Positions 1-13,600 of a stretch of 64,000 nucleotides of DNA are shown piece after piece. Location of the stretch: assembly GCF_963855985.1 (NCBI RefSeq), contig NC_087119.1:5372001-5436000 (forward strand), written 5' to 3'. Source of the stretch: Ostrinia nubilalis. Its lineage: Eukaryota > Arthropoda > Insecta > Lepidoptera > Crambidae. The first letter of the stretch is position 1; every line of letters begins with the position of its first letter. The notes under the pieces were generated by a model that was given only the letters and a program-made list of their open reading frames with translations, searched no databases and had not been told where the DNA came from. Made by a program: the position numbers and the translations under genes.

Positions 1-95
1 TGTCGCGTTTGCATACCTCAAATAGGCTTTATGTAAAGGACCTATAAGTATGAGTTTAAAGAGTGCTTTTACAAGTCACGATGTTTCGACGATAA

Positions 96-1488
96 GGGGC
101 CGTTCAAGTATTACGTAAGCACCAAGGGGGGGTGGGGGGGTCTCTGTTTTGCTTATTTTGGATGACATGGGGGGTAGGGGGGTCTAGATGATGATTACGT
201 CATCATTAGTTATTTACGTTTTTTCGGGGATTCCCGCAAATAATACATGCGTAGGCACTCGCTTTGAGAACTGATTAGGGGAATTACCGCATATTAGGGG
301 AATTACCTTGCGCTATTCACTTGTCTAATAGTTAACTCTCGTGCCGACACTGCCCATTGAAATTTGACAGTCGTAGTCCGCATATTATTATACGCGAGGC
401 CGGCCTCCCGCGCGCGTGTTTTGTTTGGATACTAAACGTATTGTAAGCATTGAAAGTTATCATTTGGTTTTATGTTGATGCATAATTGATGCAATTTATT
501 ATGTTTGTTATGTTCTTTATTTCTGATTATATTTTTTTGTCCCTTACTCTATGTGTATCAGTTAAACCTAATATTTTCATGAATTTTCCTATTTTAAAAA
601 TGACAATACAGTGTGAGTCACGTTAAAGTGTACATATGGAAATAGATGAAACTAGACCTATTTTTATCGACAAAAAAGAGGTCAAAATTTTTTTGAGATT
701 TTTTTAAAAAATTTTATCGAATTTTTTTTCTTCCAATTACTTATTGTAAAGAAAACGTAATAACTTTTAAACTAAGCGGTATATCCTGATAAAATAAAAA
801 CACTAATAATGCTAAATAACAGGCGATACTAAAAAAATACATAAAATACACAAAAAAGGCCAAAAAATAATAAAAAATGATACTTTTTGAAAAAAAAAAT
901 GCTAAAAAAATTGTGTTTTTTTGGTTATTTGATAAATTTCTCCAAAAAATGCCCCTATAACCGGTGGTTTTTATTACTTTGTATTATTTTCTATCGTATT
1001 ACCTTCGTAAAACCAAAAATCGCATGTCTCTATCCCTATCACAACGTTTGCAATGATTGTTTTTGCGTTTGAAAACGTAAATAACTATTATTTGTTGGCA
1101 TTTTCTGGGTATTTTATGTATTTTTTCAGTATTGCCTGTTATTTAGCATTATTACTGTTTTTATTTTATCAGGATATACCGCTTAGATTAAAAGTTATTA
1201 CGTTTTCTTTACAATAAGTAATTGGAAGAAAAAAAATTCTATAAAAAATTTAAAAAAAATCTCAAAAAATTTTTGACCTCTTTTTTGTCGATAAAAATAG
1301 GTCTAGTTTCATCTATTTTCATATGTACACTTTAACGTGACTCACACTGTATAAAAAACATTTATAACTAAAAATGTTTACGTAAGCATAGGGGGAGGGG
1401 GTAAGTGCTTTGCTTACTTTTGATGACAAGGGGGGCGGGGGGGTAAAAAATGGTAAGAAATCTGCTTACGTAATACTTGAACGGCCCC
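96..1488. mobile_element. Harbinger-type non-autonomous element
   Basis: Inverted ends GGGGCCGTTCAAGTATTACG (left) and its complement (right), flanked by TAA at 93-95 and 1489-1491. The subterminal regions carry G-runs on the plus strand at both ends (120-180 and 1390-1445). The TAA/TTA duplication and G-rich ends fit PIF/Harbinger. A second element (609-1349) is inserted in it. Confidence 0.65.
609..1349. mobile_element. Foldback MITE with about 240 bp inverted arms and TA duplication
   Basis: Starts CAGTGTGAGTCACGTTAAAG and ends with the complement; TA at 607-608 and 1350-1351. The arms match for about 240 bp, leaving a central spacer of about 200 bp. The ends and TA target fit Tc1/mariner. 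The small open frame at 887-1072 within it is not convincing. Confidence 0.7.
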
Positions 1489-1520
1489 TAAGTATTATTT
1501 CGCGACTTCGTAAATTCTAC

Positions 1521-1633
1521 CTCTTGCGCTCAGCTTCCTCGGCCGCTTTGGCTTCTTCGGCCTTCTTCTTGTTATCTTTGTTGGCATTCTTTTCAGAACC
1601 TTTCACAATGGTGAATCCTTCTTTGAGCCATTC
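1521..1633 (-). CDS. Gigyf: Gigyf coding exon 17 (last visible; gene continues off window)
   Basis: GTTGCAG|GAATGG to AAGAG|GTAGAA, 37 codons plus 2 nt, encoding EWLKEGFTIVKGSEKNANKD and KKKAEEAKAAEEAERKR. An in-frame TAG spans the donor, so the exon could instead be terminal. Splicing is favoured because GIGYF proteins continue here into a long Glu/Arg/Gln coiled coil and no poly(A) signal follows closely. A Harbinger-type element ends 28 bp beyond the donor. Confidence 0.85.
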
Positions 1634-4600
1634 CTGCAACAGGCAAAAAACTCTTATCATTTACAAACATAAGTAAAAATCATAATAGCTGTGCTTAATC
1701 TAAAATTCACATAAAACAAAACCAATCCAAAGTAGAGGGTAAATAAAAGTTAATTTGAAAATTATAAATAACTTGAAAAAATCGAACTGCATAAGGCGGG
1801 AATTGAACCCACGACCTTCCGCTTGCCGGGCGACTGCTCTTCCAACTGAGCTACTTAGACACTGGATGAACCCGTCGAAATTTTCAAGTGTAATACGCCT
1901 TAGGCAGTTCGATTTTTTCAAGTTATTTATAATTTTCAAATTGGTTTGAGATGCGACTCTTAACGCTAAAAAATTAAATAACTAAATAAAAGTTACATAG
2001 CGAATACATGAAACAACACAACGCTCTAGATGTTGGTAAAAAATGTGAATAAAATAATATAGACCTTCTTTTCTTTTTCTAACTCCTTCTTGTTAGCCTT
2101 ATCTTCTTTTTTGCTCTTGACTGGCGACGTTTCATCTGACCTTTTCTGTTAACAAACCAATACAAGGATAAAAACAAAAGTCGCACACTGACCTCTTATC
2201 CCGACGACCATCCCTACCACATATGCGACGGCTGATCTATAAACGGTACATTAAAAAAAATAACTAAAACAAGTCTTTATTGATTAACAACAAATTATAG
2301 ACAAAGCTCTTCTTCCCGATGAATAAACCCCGGGCGAGGGCGAATGTCACGAGTCCCTAAATTGAACAGAAAAATGCTACATGCAGGAGACACAAACATT
2401 CTCCATGCCCTGCTCACATTCAGAACGGAAAATAGTAGGAGAATACGACAGTAACTTAGCAATTACAATGAAATTCATGTAACAAGCTCAACACAGAAAT
2501 ATTAAGCCCTATTATGCAAACGTTCATATGATAAATAAATTAAATAATGGTCAGGGATGAATCTAATTACGGGATGGGGCAACATTACAATATATGTGAA
2601 TTTTTACCTCGGCTTTGGCATTTTCTTCATCTTTAGTCTTATTATCTAGCTCATCTTTTTTGTCTTCCTTTTTCTTATTCTTACTCTTAGTGTTGTTATT
2701 TTCCTTGTTTTTGGCTGATTTCTCACTTTCGTTTTTAGCTTGCTTGCCTTGCTTCGACTCAGGGGCAGGTTTGGCCGCTTGTTGCGGCTGTTGTGTTGGT
2801 TGCTGTTGAGCCTTTTGGTTGTTCACTTCAGTTGGTTGTTCCACCTTAGGCGTTTTTTCTTGTTTGTGCTGCGGAAAGTAGAAATATTGTAAATTAATAC
2901 CATTTTATATTTTACATGCCACGCACAGTTCGATTGCTGTTAAAATGGCAGAGCAAATCCCTGTAATCCCGCTTACTAATAAAACTTACAAGCTCGTTGA
3001 ACAGTTTTTTTAAAGTGACGTTTTGTATGGAACTGTCATTTTAAAACAGTGTTCAACAAGTGTGTAACTTTTTATTAGTAAGGGGGTCAGAGTTAATTAT
3101 AATTTTCTATTGAAGAAAATCCAGAGCTCTAAACAGAGATATCAGGTTTTGAAATTGTTTCCAAGTTTGTTTATTCATACCTTTGCTTCAATATTCTCAA
3201 CGGTCTCCATGACAGGTTTAGCCGCAAGCGTATCTTTCTGGATAAGTTTCTGCAGTTCTCCCATGTCCGGGGTGGCACCTGTGGGCGATGTGAACGGGTC
3301 GTCGGGTTTTCCGGGCACGCTTCCCACGGGCGAGTCGGCCATGAACGACAAGTTCTGGGCTCCTCCGATGTTCTGCGAAGCCCTGAGCTGCGCCAGAATC
3401 TGGTCTTCCGTCTTCATCTCCTTAGCGATTTCTTCTGGCAATAAAGCGTTTGACGCTACGGCTGACGGCTGCAATTTTTAGAAACAACATTAGTAACTGC
3501 TTCGCGTTAGTAACGATGACGCGCTTCTCGCATGCATGGAACAAAAACTCACTTCTGTTCAGATTTGTTGAATAGTTTTATTTCTAGGAAATATTGTACT
3601 GCATTAAATTTGGAAAAAATGTGGTTTGAATGGGTTCATCGAGATAATTTTGTGTGCGCCAAATAAATGATTAAAGATTGCCTGCAAATTTTCGCCTAAA
3701 TTACAAATGTACATAAACACAGCATTTCTGAGCAGAAAAGACCTTCGCCGTTAATAACAATTAGTATTAATTGTATACACTCGCATTTTTTAAAAGAAAA
3801 GCGCGTCGGACAATACAAAAGAACTAGGCAAGTTAGTTGCTTACCTTCGTCATTTTTACATTTTAGTATTTAGTGATGTAGTACATGCTATAAAAACTAC
3901 CACTACCGGATATTAAGTTTTAGTGCTAACGAAAAAACGCAATAGAACAAACGAATACTTAGTTATAAATTAAAAAGCTTTAAATTAAAATTGTTAGTAC
4001 ATAATCGCATGTTAACTTTGCGCCAACACCTGTACAACTTTTCGTATGATCCTAATTTTAGAAAGCCTTAAAATTGTTAGTACCTCATACCATGTAAGAT
4101 TGCGTTGCTAACGCCTTAACCACTTTCACATTTTGTTAAAAGAAAAAATACTACACAATTATTTATAAGTACAAAATCACATATTTACTAAATCAAAAGC
4201 AAATTGCAAAAAAAGTATTGCCTTCCCATACAAAGTTAAATTTATAATAGGAAGGCAAAAACAATTTCAACCTTAGTTTTTGGTAAATTGTATTTGTTTT
4301 TATGAGTACCTAAGCCATTCAAGATTTTGTAATAATTGAAAAATAGTGACGTATTTTAATTATTTTGACATCACAAGAGTAATGTGATAAATTACAAGCA
4401 AAGAAATAAGGGATATACGAATACATCGTCGGATATCGATGTATTTGTTATTTTATTAATTAAAGACCTATCGGATCTTCCCGAAAACGAAAGAAAGTCA
4501 AATCTACTTTGAGAACTAAGAGTTAGATGGAATGGATGTATGGAATACAATAAATCAGAGATCATTAAAATCGGTCCAGTTGTTCTCGAGTATAACTCGT

Positions 4601-7600
4601 GTAAATAACATAGATATTTAAAAGATATTTTTCCTAATTACAAATATTTTTTCTAATGTAAAATATATACTTAGAAGCGTTACTACTCTGTTAATAGAAT
4701 ACCAGACGTTCGGAACATGTATTTCTCAAAATTAAGCAATTTTCTACTAATTGGACATCACAACATATAATTTCATTTACCCAATTTAAAATCCCATAAA
4801 AGATGAAGAAGCTTACCTTAAAATAAGGACGAAAATGTCTGAAGGACGCAATTACGATTTTTTTAATGCTAGACAAGGCAGGTATTTGACCGCAATCACA
4901 CCTGATGTTAAGTGAGATGCATTCTAGGATGGTACATATCTGCCCTGTAAGTGCCTATTCACTCTCGTCTTAAAAACGCCCGGATTGCAGTGTGTTTACC
5001 CGACTGCGCGAAGGAGTATGTAAAATCTCTGTAGCCTACACGGTTTATGGATTTTAGCTTTTGCAGGAATGATAGTCATCTCTATTATGAAAGTAACTAC
5101 TGGATAAACCGTCACAAGAGCATTTATTTTTAAAATCAGTCTAATAACCCTATTTTTACCTAACATCAAAATGTACGAACTTATTTAAGCAGCTAGGAAA
5201 CTCTTTAATTGGCTTAGATTTAATTCTCATTAAAGTAACATGAATATTGTACAGCTGTTGAGTTTCTGAATAAATAAATAAATAACCTAACTTTGTTAAG
5301 AGTAAACGTTGAAAAATAACTTTTTTAACAGTGTTAATAAACCCAGTATGAACATCCTCAAAATTTTGTTATGTATTTAATTAATGTTAATAATTTCCAT
5401 TACAAATGATCTGCGCGTTGATAGATCAGTAACGGTTGCGATGTAATTATTATAAATAATAAGATATTAAGGGAAATTCTTTATTAAAAATAAACTATTA
5501 TAATAAATTTAATTAACAGATCACCTGAGATACACACATTGAAAATTCGAGCAATCGCACCTTTTTAGGTATTGAAGACCCTTTCTTACATTTTTATAAG
5601 AGATTCTATTATCTTAATTACATTCACATTCATAATGCTGTTTTTTACTTTGGTAACTAGGTAAAGTAGGATATTTATCTATCCTCTTACCTACATCCTC
5701 TGCTATCTCTTTTCAATTACATTGAATCAAATCATAGACATGTCTTTTCCAAAAATAACAGCCAAATTTTAAATTGATATTCATTGATAATATTATTATT
5801 AATAATTCAAATTTATGAGCCAATAATATCATTATAATAATGGTTTGTGGTCCTTATCACACAATAAACGCTAGCCCTAAGCACTAAGAAAGAAAGCACA
5901 AATAACCTATATGTTAATGTAATTAATAAAATTATACCTTAATAGGATTTCAAACTAAGAATAATTGAGTAAGTATAATGTAAAATATCTTCAGGGTTGT
6001 GCGAGTGAGTTTTTATAGATGTTTAACAAGTTTGCATTTTTGTCATTACGACCACAAAAAAATAATTAATATCTTACTTCTATAACCCTTTCAAAGTATA
6101 ATTTCCACAAAAAAAAATTATAATCATAATATATTATTATCATTATATAGTCCAGTCAAATTAGACATGAACCCTGCATTAATTCGCATACAGCTGAAAA
6201 TTGGTACGCATGTTCGGAGCACCATTATGAATTAACTGTGAAAAATCCCCATCGATCCGACATGTGCTAAAAAAAAAATTCAAGGTCAAACTTAAAAAAT
6301 ACGGGTTTTTGAGATTTTCAGCTAAACGGTAAGTTTTATCACAAAGATATGTATGACAAGGTTTAAGACCATACAATTATCTATCAAAATTGTCTATACA
6401 CTTTCTCCTAAGAGTCAACGTTTCTGAGATTCGATGATCCGAAGAGTCAAAAAAGTGTTTTCTTCATAACGGTCTTACACATAAATCCAATGTGATATCG
6501 CCTCGTGACTCGACTCAGCATTGTATCATGATGTGTTGTCGACGTCGAATATAAAATGATCAACCTCAATGTCGTCTGTCATCTTTAATTATCGAAAAAT
6601 GGGTGCAACTTTGACGAAGGACTGCACCGTGAGTTTCTAAGATACGAAGTTTTCGTGTTTATTATGTTTAAAAGCTCTTATACGCACACGTCACTACTCT
6701 ACTTGTAACTCTATGGTCACTCTTTTAGCCCGACCAAGTTAGACAGTCCAGGTTATAATAATTCGCATAAAGCTGAAAATTTGTGTAAATATTGAGAACA
6801 CCATCCTAAATGAAATGTCAAAAGTCCCCGACGACCCGTCATTTAAAAAAAAATTTTTCGAAGTTCCAAGTTGTTTGTTTTTTTTGGCCAAGTAGTAAAC
6901 TTATCATAAAAATAGATAAAAAATAATAGAAGATCATAAAATTATCTATTAAAATGATCTTTACCCCTTTTTCCTAAGAGTCACCGATTATGAGGTAGAA
7001 CGAATCAAAAAGTTAGTTAAAATGTTCTCGTTATATGCACATGTTTCCACAATACCTATGATGGTTATTTGGCGCATTTTTTTTACCAGGTTCCCCAGTA
7101 GGCCTTTTTTAAGATGTATTTGTTACCCTGTTCAATTCAAAACTATTATAATAGAGTTAAAGTTGTGGACTTGTGGAGTAGTTAACAGAATACGAATTCT
7201 TCAACTTTTTGCATCGTTACCACATAAACGGTGACTCTTAGGAAAAAGGGGCAAAAACACTTTTAATAGATAATTTTATGATCTACTACTATTTCTTATC
7301 ATTTCTTATGATAAGTTTACTGTTTGGCGGAAAAATGCAAAAAACTTAGCCTTCGTAAATTTTTTTTTCAAATGACGGATCGTTGGGGACTTTTGACATT
7401 TCATTAAGGATGGTGTTCTCAACATTCACACAAATTTTCAGCTCTATGCGAATTATTATAACCTGGATTTTCTGACTTGACCGGGCTAAAAGAGTGACCA
7501 TAGAGTTACAAGTAGAGTAGTGACGTGTGCATTTAAGAGCTCTTAAACCTAATAGACACGAAAATTTCGTATCTTAGAAACTCACGGTGCAGTCCTTCGT

Positions 7601-10600
7601 CAAAGTTGCACCCATTTTTCGATAATTAAAGATGACAGACGACATTGAGGTTGATCATTTTATATTTGACATCGACAACACATCGTGATACAATGCTGAG
7701 TCGAGTCACGAGGCGATATCACATTGGATTTATGTGTAAGACCGTTATGAAGAAAACACATTTTTGGCTCTTCGGATCATCGAATCTCAGAAACGCTGAC
7801 TCTTAGGAGAAAGTGTATAGACAATTTTGATAGATAATTGTATGGTCTTAAACCTTGTCATACATATTTTTGTGATAAAACTTACCGTTTGGCTGAAAAT
7901 CTCAAAAACCCGTATTTTTTAACTTTGACATAGAATTTTTTTTTTAGCACATGTCGGATCGATGGGGACTTTTCACAGTTAATTCATAATGGTGCTCCGA
8001 ACATTCGTACCAATTTTCAGCTGTATGCGAATTAATGCAGGGTTCATGTCTAATTTGACTGGACTAATAGTCTTTTTCAGCTAAGATGATCCGTATGACA
8101 CTTTAAGGTTATCCATATTACGCATACTACATATGCAGAATATTTTAGAAAAAATATTTGTATTTCATTAGCAATATAATAAAAAAAAATTAACTACTTG
8201 TCTTGAAATATATAGTAAAATCTGAGTCTATTGATTATATTTTAATTAAATACGATGTAAAAATATTTTTTATTTAATGTACGCAATGTGTGAAACGGAA
8301 TAGATTTAGTGCTGGGGTATTTGTTGTATAACAAAATCGATTATTTCCGCGGTTCATTAATCGATTGTAGTGATTACTTAGTTATTAAAAACATCTCAAA
8401 AATCAACCATATTTTTAGATTGTTGACTTTAATAAACGCAATGAAAATAAATTAATAGTTTTTAATTTAAAGTAATAGAACCAGAACTTTTTAGGAATCG
8501 TTTTTTTGAACACGAAGTCCATGGAATTTGAATATTATCAATAAAAAAATTGTTACAATAATATTTGTAATTAAAAAAACATGTTTTTTTGTTAAATAAC
8601 ACATATACAAAATATTTCTCTAAAAGTAGGTTTCACTAACTCTTAGAAAAAAATCGATAGATAAATCGCTATGGTTTAGTTATGTGACATCTTTATAACT
8701 TTCAAACTCGAAACGTCATACGAATCATCTTAGATGAAAAAGACTATAATAAAATTTAAAATATTAATCCTACAAAGAAGAACGGTCATCTGTGACCCAG
8801 GCCCGACAGAAACTAGACATACCTCAGTTTTTTTGTCATGTCTTAATTAGTTAAATTATATATTTTTTATATTCGAAATCTATGTATAACACCAAAATAT
8901 TACCCTCTGTTTTTGTTAAGCCGTTATACAAAAACTAATACAAAATGCCTATTTATCACCAAAATTGATAAATGTATGTACCTAAATGTCTATTACAGCT
9001 GCTATGGAATGTATCTAGGTGACCTGGAGATACAGCCGGATTATACAGGGTGGAAACGAGAAGTTACAAAATCCAAAAATTCAATGTTACCAGCTTCCAT
9101 AATCTGTAACCTATTATTGGTACCATTTGAAAGAGCCCGTGAAGAACTTTCAGAATCAGTAACTAGTTTTTCGATATCTTGTATAGTTTAGAAATAATCG
9201 AGTGAGATCACTTATCGTTCCATATGTATAACCATCCTGTATAATCCGGCTGTATCTCCAGGTCACCTAGATACATTCTATAGCAGTTGTGATAGACATT
9301 TAGGTACATACATTTACCAATTTTGGTGATAAATAGGCATTTTGTATTAGTTTTTGTATAGCGCCTGAACAAAAACAAAGGGTAATATTTTGGTGTTACA
9401 CATAGATTTCGAATATAAAAAATATATAATTTAACTAATTAAGACATGACAAAAAAACTGAGGTATGTCTCGTTTCTGTCGGGTCTGGGTTTTTTTGTAT
9501 GGGGCGTGACCGTTCTTCTTTCTTTGGGAAGACTGCAATTAATTCATTAAATGTTCTCACTATTATATTAAATTCCCACATTCAACCTAATTTCTATAAA
9601 AAAGATAATTATTGATAAAATTGAAAGCAATAATCCTATAAATTTATTTGGGAAGACTGCATTTGGTTCAATAAATGGTCTCACTAATAAAATTCCCACA
9701 TCAGACCTAATTGACAATGCGTAAGACATACTAATGCCTGTTTTCACCATCAATCCCTAATTTTTAAGTCTATAGAAACAAAATGCCTTTTAAGTTTTAC
9801 CATAGGGGTCACTTAAAAATTAGGGATTGATGGTGAAAACGGGCATAAATCTAACAATATCCACAATAGTTTTTATAAAGAAGATTAACCACACTAAAGG
9901 AATGTCAATAGCTCCGTATTTGCTTGAATCTTTATGATGGTGTAGCCTAAATACAGAGGTACCAGAATCTCATGGCAAACAAGTGTGACTTTCATATGGC
10001 AATTGTCTATGTCAAAGAAAATTAAGAGATCTGTCAGCCGTTGCAGAAATTTTGTGATCTCTTCATGAATATTTGTTATTTTTGTGAAAAACTCGAAAAA
10101 GCTCAAGCGAGTCATATTGTTTTCAATGTGTATTGTAAAATAAGGCATATTTATTCAAAGTCAATCTTTGATTTTCACGTCGTTGAGTTGACAGGTAAGT
10201 TCAACTGAAATGTTTTGATACATGTAGTTTATTACTCGACTCCGTCAGAAGGAGGGTTATGGTTTTTTATATTGTTTTTATTTAATAGCTGCTTTATCGG
10301 GGTTTTCAGGTGTATCTTACAAATTGGTGCAGAAGAATGGTCAAAATGTTATGACCATGTAAAAAAAATTGAAAAAGATTTCATCAAGCAAGATAAGGAT
10401 TAAATGAATAATTGAAATGCTGGAAAAGCGATTTATAATAAATACCTCTTTATCTTGATCAACTAATTAAGAACAAGAAATGCAAGTGGAGTTCTTAGAA
10501 TCGTTTTCTAGTTCTGAATGAAGTGATAAGTTATTAGTATGATACATAATAACATTAGTTACATAAAGTAATATACGATTTACTTATTTTTCAAGACATT

Positions 10601-13600
10601 TTCCTATGTTAAAAACCCGATGTATAACAACATTAATCATATACATAACTAAAATGTATATTCGCACTTCATGTTCAAATACTAGTCATAAATAAAAAAT
10701 TAAACAGTATCAAGATCGTTTAATCCAATTTCCCCAGTATTGCACTCACAATTTTATTTTCCCCATTTGTCATGAGATTCTGGTACACCTATATCTAGAA
10801 ATGCACTTGTTTTTGATTCCAACGAAATAGTGGTTTTGAAGTAACGATATCGGTTTTCGCCTTGTTACCAATCATGGTTCATATGAGTTTTTAATTATTT
10901 TATAAGATCTAAACCTATATTATATGCCGGACGGTATTCAAATAATAAGCTAAATAAAACCTTAAACTAGCACAAAATCACACAATTAGAAATAGCTTTA
11001 TCGCGCTCTGGCATTATCATATCTTACTAATTTAATAACCCTGTTTCTGTTTTAACATAAGAATTAGAATCATACCAAATAATACGGAAAATAGCGACTA
11101 ATTAAAGTGAAGCTTGACACACTGCAACTTAAAATTATAATCCTGAAGCCTCTATCCATTTGTCAGAATTGGTAACGAAACTCATAGCGCATTTTCATGC
11201 CATTCTTCATCCAATCTTCAATCTCTAAAGCTTCCTCTGTAAGGTACCCCCGTGCATTTCAGTGTGTGGACAGGCCCTCAGGCGCTTAGAGCGCGAGGCC
11301 ATCCCATACGAAGAAATTATAAATAATATTTTCTGATTCTTGCGCATATTTCTTTATTTATTGTGCGTCATCCTGAAAAGCCATAACGTTGGGTTTAACC
11401 AATTTCATTCTCGCACTATAATAATAATTGTGCTGGTTCGTTCTCGATGATGAAAGTTTACTAGTGTAATAAAATGTCCTCCGACTTCACACAATTTTAA
11501 AATTAATTATTTCCTAACGCAGCCGTATACCCATAGCCCATCAACTGTAGTACGTCTCTGTCAACATTTTCAGCTTTCTCCATGTTTTGGCTGCAAAACA
11601 TTTTTGTTCATACTTTTTACTACTAGAAGAGATGTAACAATGCTAACAAAAAGGAAAAAGAAAGATTGATATTAAAATTTAATCTCCTAGAAACAAGTTC
11701 CACTGTTGTTAATGGGGAAAAAAATACCTGACGCTTTTATTAATAGCCTGTACCTACGAATTCACTCGCGTTAAACCTTGAAACAGATTTTATCGTACGT
11801 TTTGAACTGTCAAATGAATACGATTGCTTTACACAATGAGGGCTATCGTTTTAGCGCTCACCAGTTGGCGCCACTGTAGAGTAAGGTCCTGTCACTTGCT
11901 AGTAGCGAAGACAGTGGCGCCAAATGGTGAGCGCGAAAGTGGTAGGAGGACTATCGCATTTGCACTCATCAAGATGGCGCCACTGTAGAGTAAGGTTCTG
12001 TCAATCGCCAGGGGTGCCAACTGTTGAGTTTAAAAACGATAGCCCTCATTGCATCAAAGGACTGGCTGGATCTTGAGAACAAAAGGCTGCAAAAGTGTGA
12101 AATGGAGACAAGTAAACACAAAACGCCTTTCAAAATATGCCTAAGATGAGTACTTAAAACTAAACAAGGAGTTTGCCGCTGCTATCAAATATGGCAAAGG
12201 TGTGAAATTAGAGATACTAATTAACTAGAGATGTTCATAAAAAATACCAATGTCAACCTAAATACAGGTTTAGAAAAATGATATTGATATAAACAACCAA
12301 TTACTTACCTTCTTTCCAACCTTTTTTGCTAGCAATTTTTTGTTTTTCTTACATTTAACTGTTTGCTCTACAGATACTAATTTTAAATAAACAACTAGGT
12401 AACACATCGAGGGAAGTTCACTTTGGACCCCCATATGGTTGGTTTTTTGAAAAGCTCTCTTAGCGGATGCCTACGCCATAAAAACTAATAGTAGTTCAAC
12501 CTAAGGAACACTGCACTTAGAACTATCAAGTTACGCGAGTGTTTTGTGTTATACATACATATATACATACATACAGGTCTTGATGCATTTACACTTTGCT
12601 GGTCTTAATTTCTACGTTCTTTATTATTTCGAGGAGTTCCCTATTTCCTAACATGTTGACTATAGAACCCTAAACAAAGACAGCATCGTTCAAGTGTCCA
12701 CCTTTTTACACATTACCCTCCTTTGCAGATAGTTTAGAATTGTCTGCTTAAGCGCCTTGTGATTTATGTCAATTCAATTAAAAACTTAAGCAAACCGCAT
12801 TAAAGTTTTCTTCCAGCACAATAAGCCGTTGGAAAAAAAGCATGACCAAAAGTACAGACACCTCAACATTTACCGAAACAGCTAGTATCAGACACAGATG
12901 ATGAGGAGAACGGTTGATCGGTCTGGAGATTCCACGATACTTGGAAGATTCAAAAGGACAACCATAAACGGTAATGACTTTGCCGAAAACATTCACTAAC
13001 AACATTAACGACAAATTGAAAAGAAAAACGGCCCATAAGCAACATTTACTATGAATAATTAAGGGCATAATTTAAGTCAGAATAAAATGTTATTTTATAT
13101 CTGGAGATGTTTATTTCATACACATCATAACTTTCATCGTCGAAGATGAGACAGCAAAGAGGATAATATTACAATCAAACATTACGTAAAGATAAGTTCG
13201 TTTAGCTGTGAATCAGTCACGAAGTAATTGTAATTGCAAGAAAAAACGATCTCAATAGGATAAATACTTTTCTTTGCAGCCTTTTTTTTAGTTTGTCAAT
13301 ATAAATTAATAATTGGAAATTAAATGCATAAAAGCTTGTTGTTTTCATTAAAGCCCGATATAAACCTACGCTGCGAAACATGTCAGCGAACACCCCCACA
13401 GCCACAGCTGTTGCAAAGAGTACAAACAAAATATTTCCACGATCTCTTAGCTAGTGGGTATATGAAAAAGAGTTACCTAGCAAACCAAACGAATAATAGG
13501 TAGGTACATCAGGTATTTACAGACTTTTTACTAGAATAAAGTATTTATCCGTGATGCTCGCACGATATTTCATCGCCCATCTGTGATAAGGAATCATGAA

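Noticed and set aside
887..1072. 61-codon frame
   Set aside because: Spans the spacer of a foldback MITE; Lys/Phe-rich from AT content, no domain.
1516..1518. TAG as the true stop of Gigyf
   Set aside because: It overlaps a good donor (AAGAG|GTAGAA), the protein would lack the coiled coil, and no poly(A) signal is close. Kept as a less likely option.
1410..1676. Plus-strand frame over the last visible Gigyf exon
   Set aside because: Shadow of minus-strand exon 17; begins inside the Harbinger-type element.
1789..1860. Functional tRNA-Ala(GGC) gene
   Set aside because: C at position 33, weak anticodon stem and an anticodon not used in eukaryotes; more likely a tRNA-derived repeat.
12778..13068. 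96-codon minus-strand frame starting with a hydrophobic stretch
   Set aside because: Starts like a signal peptide but continues with a second hydrophobic run and no recognisable motif; left as unassigned.
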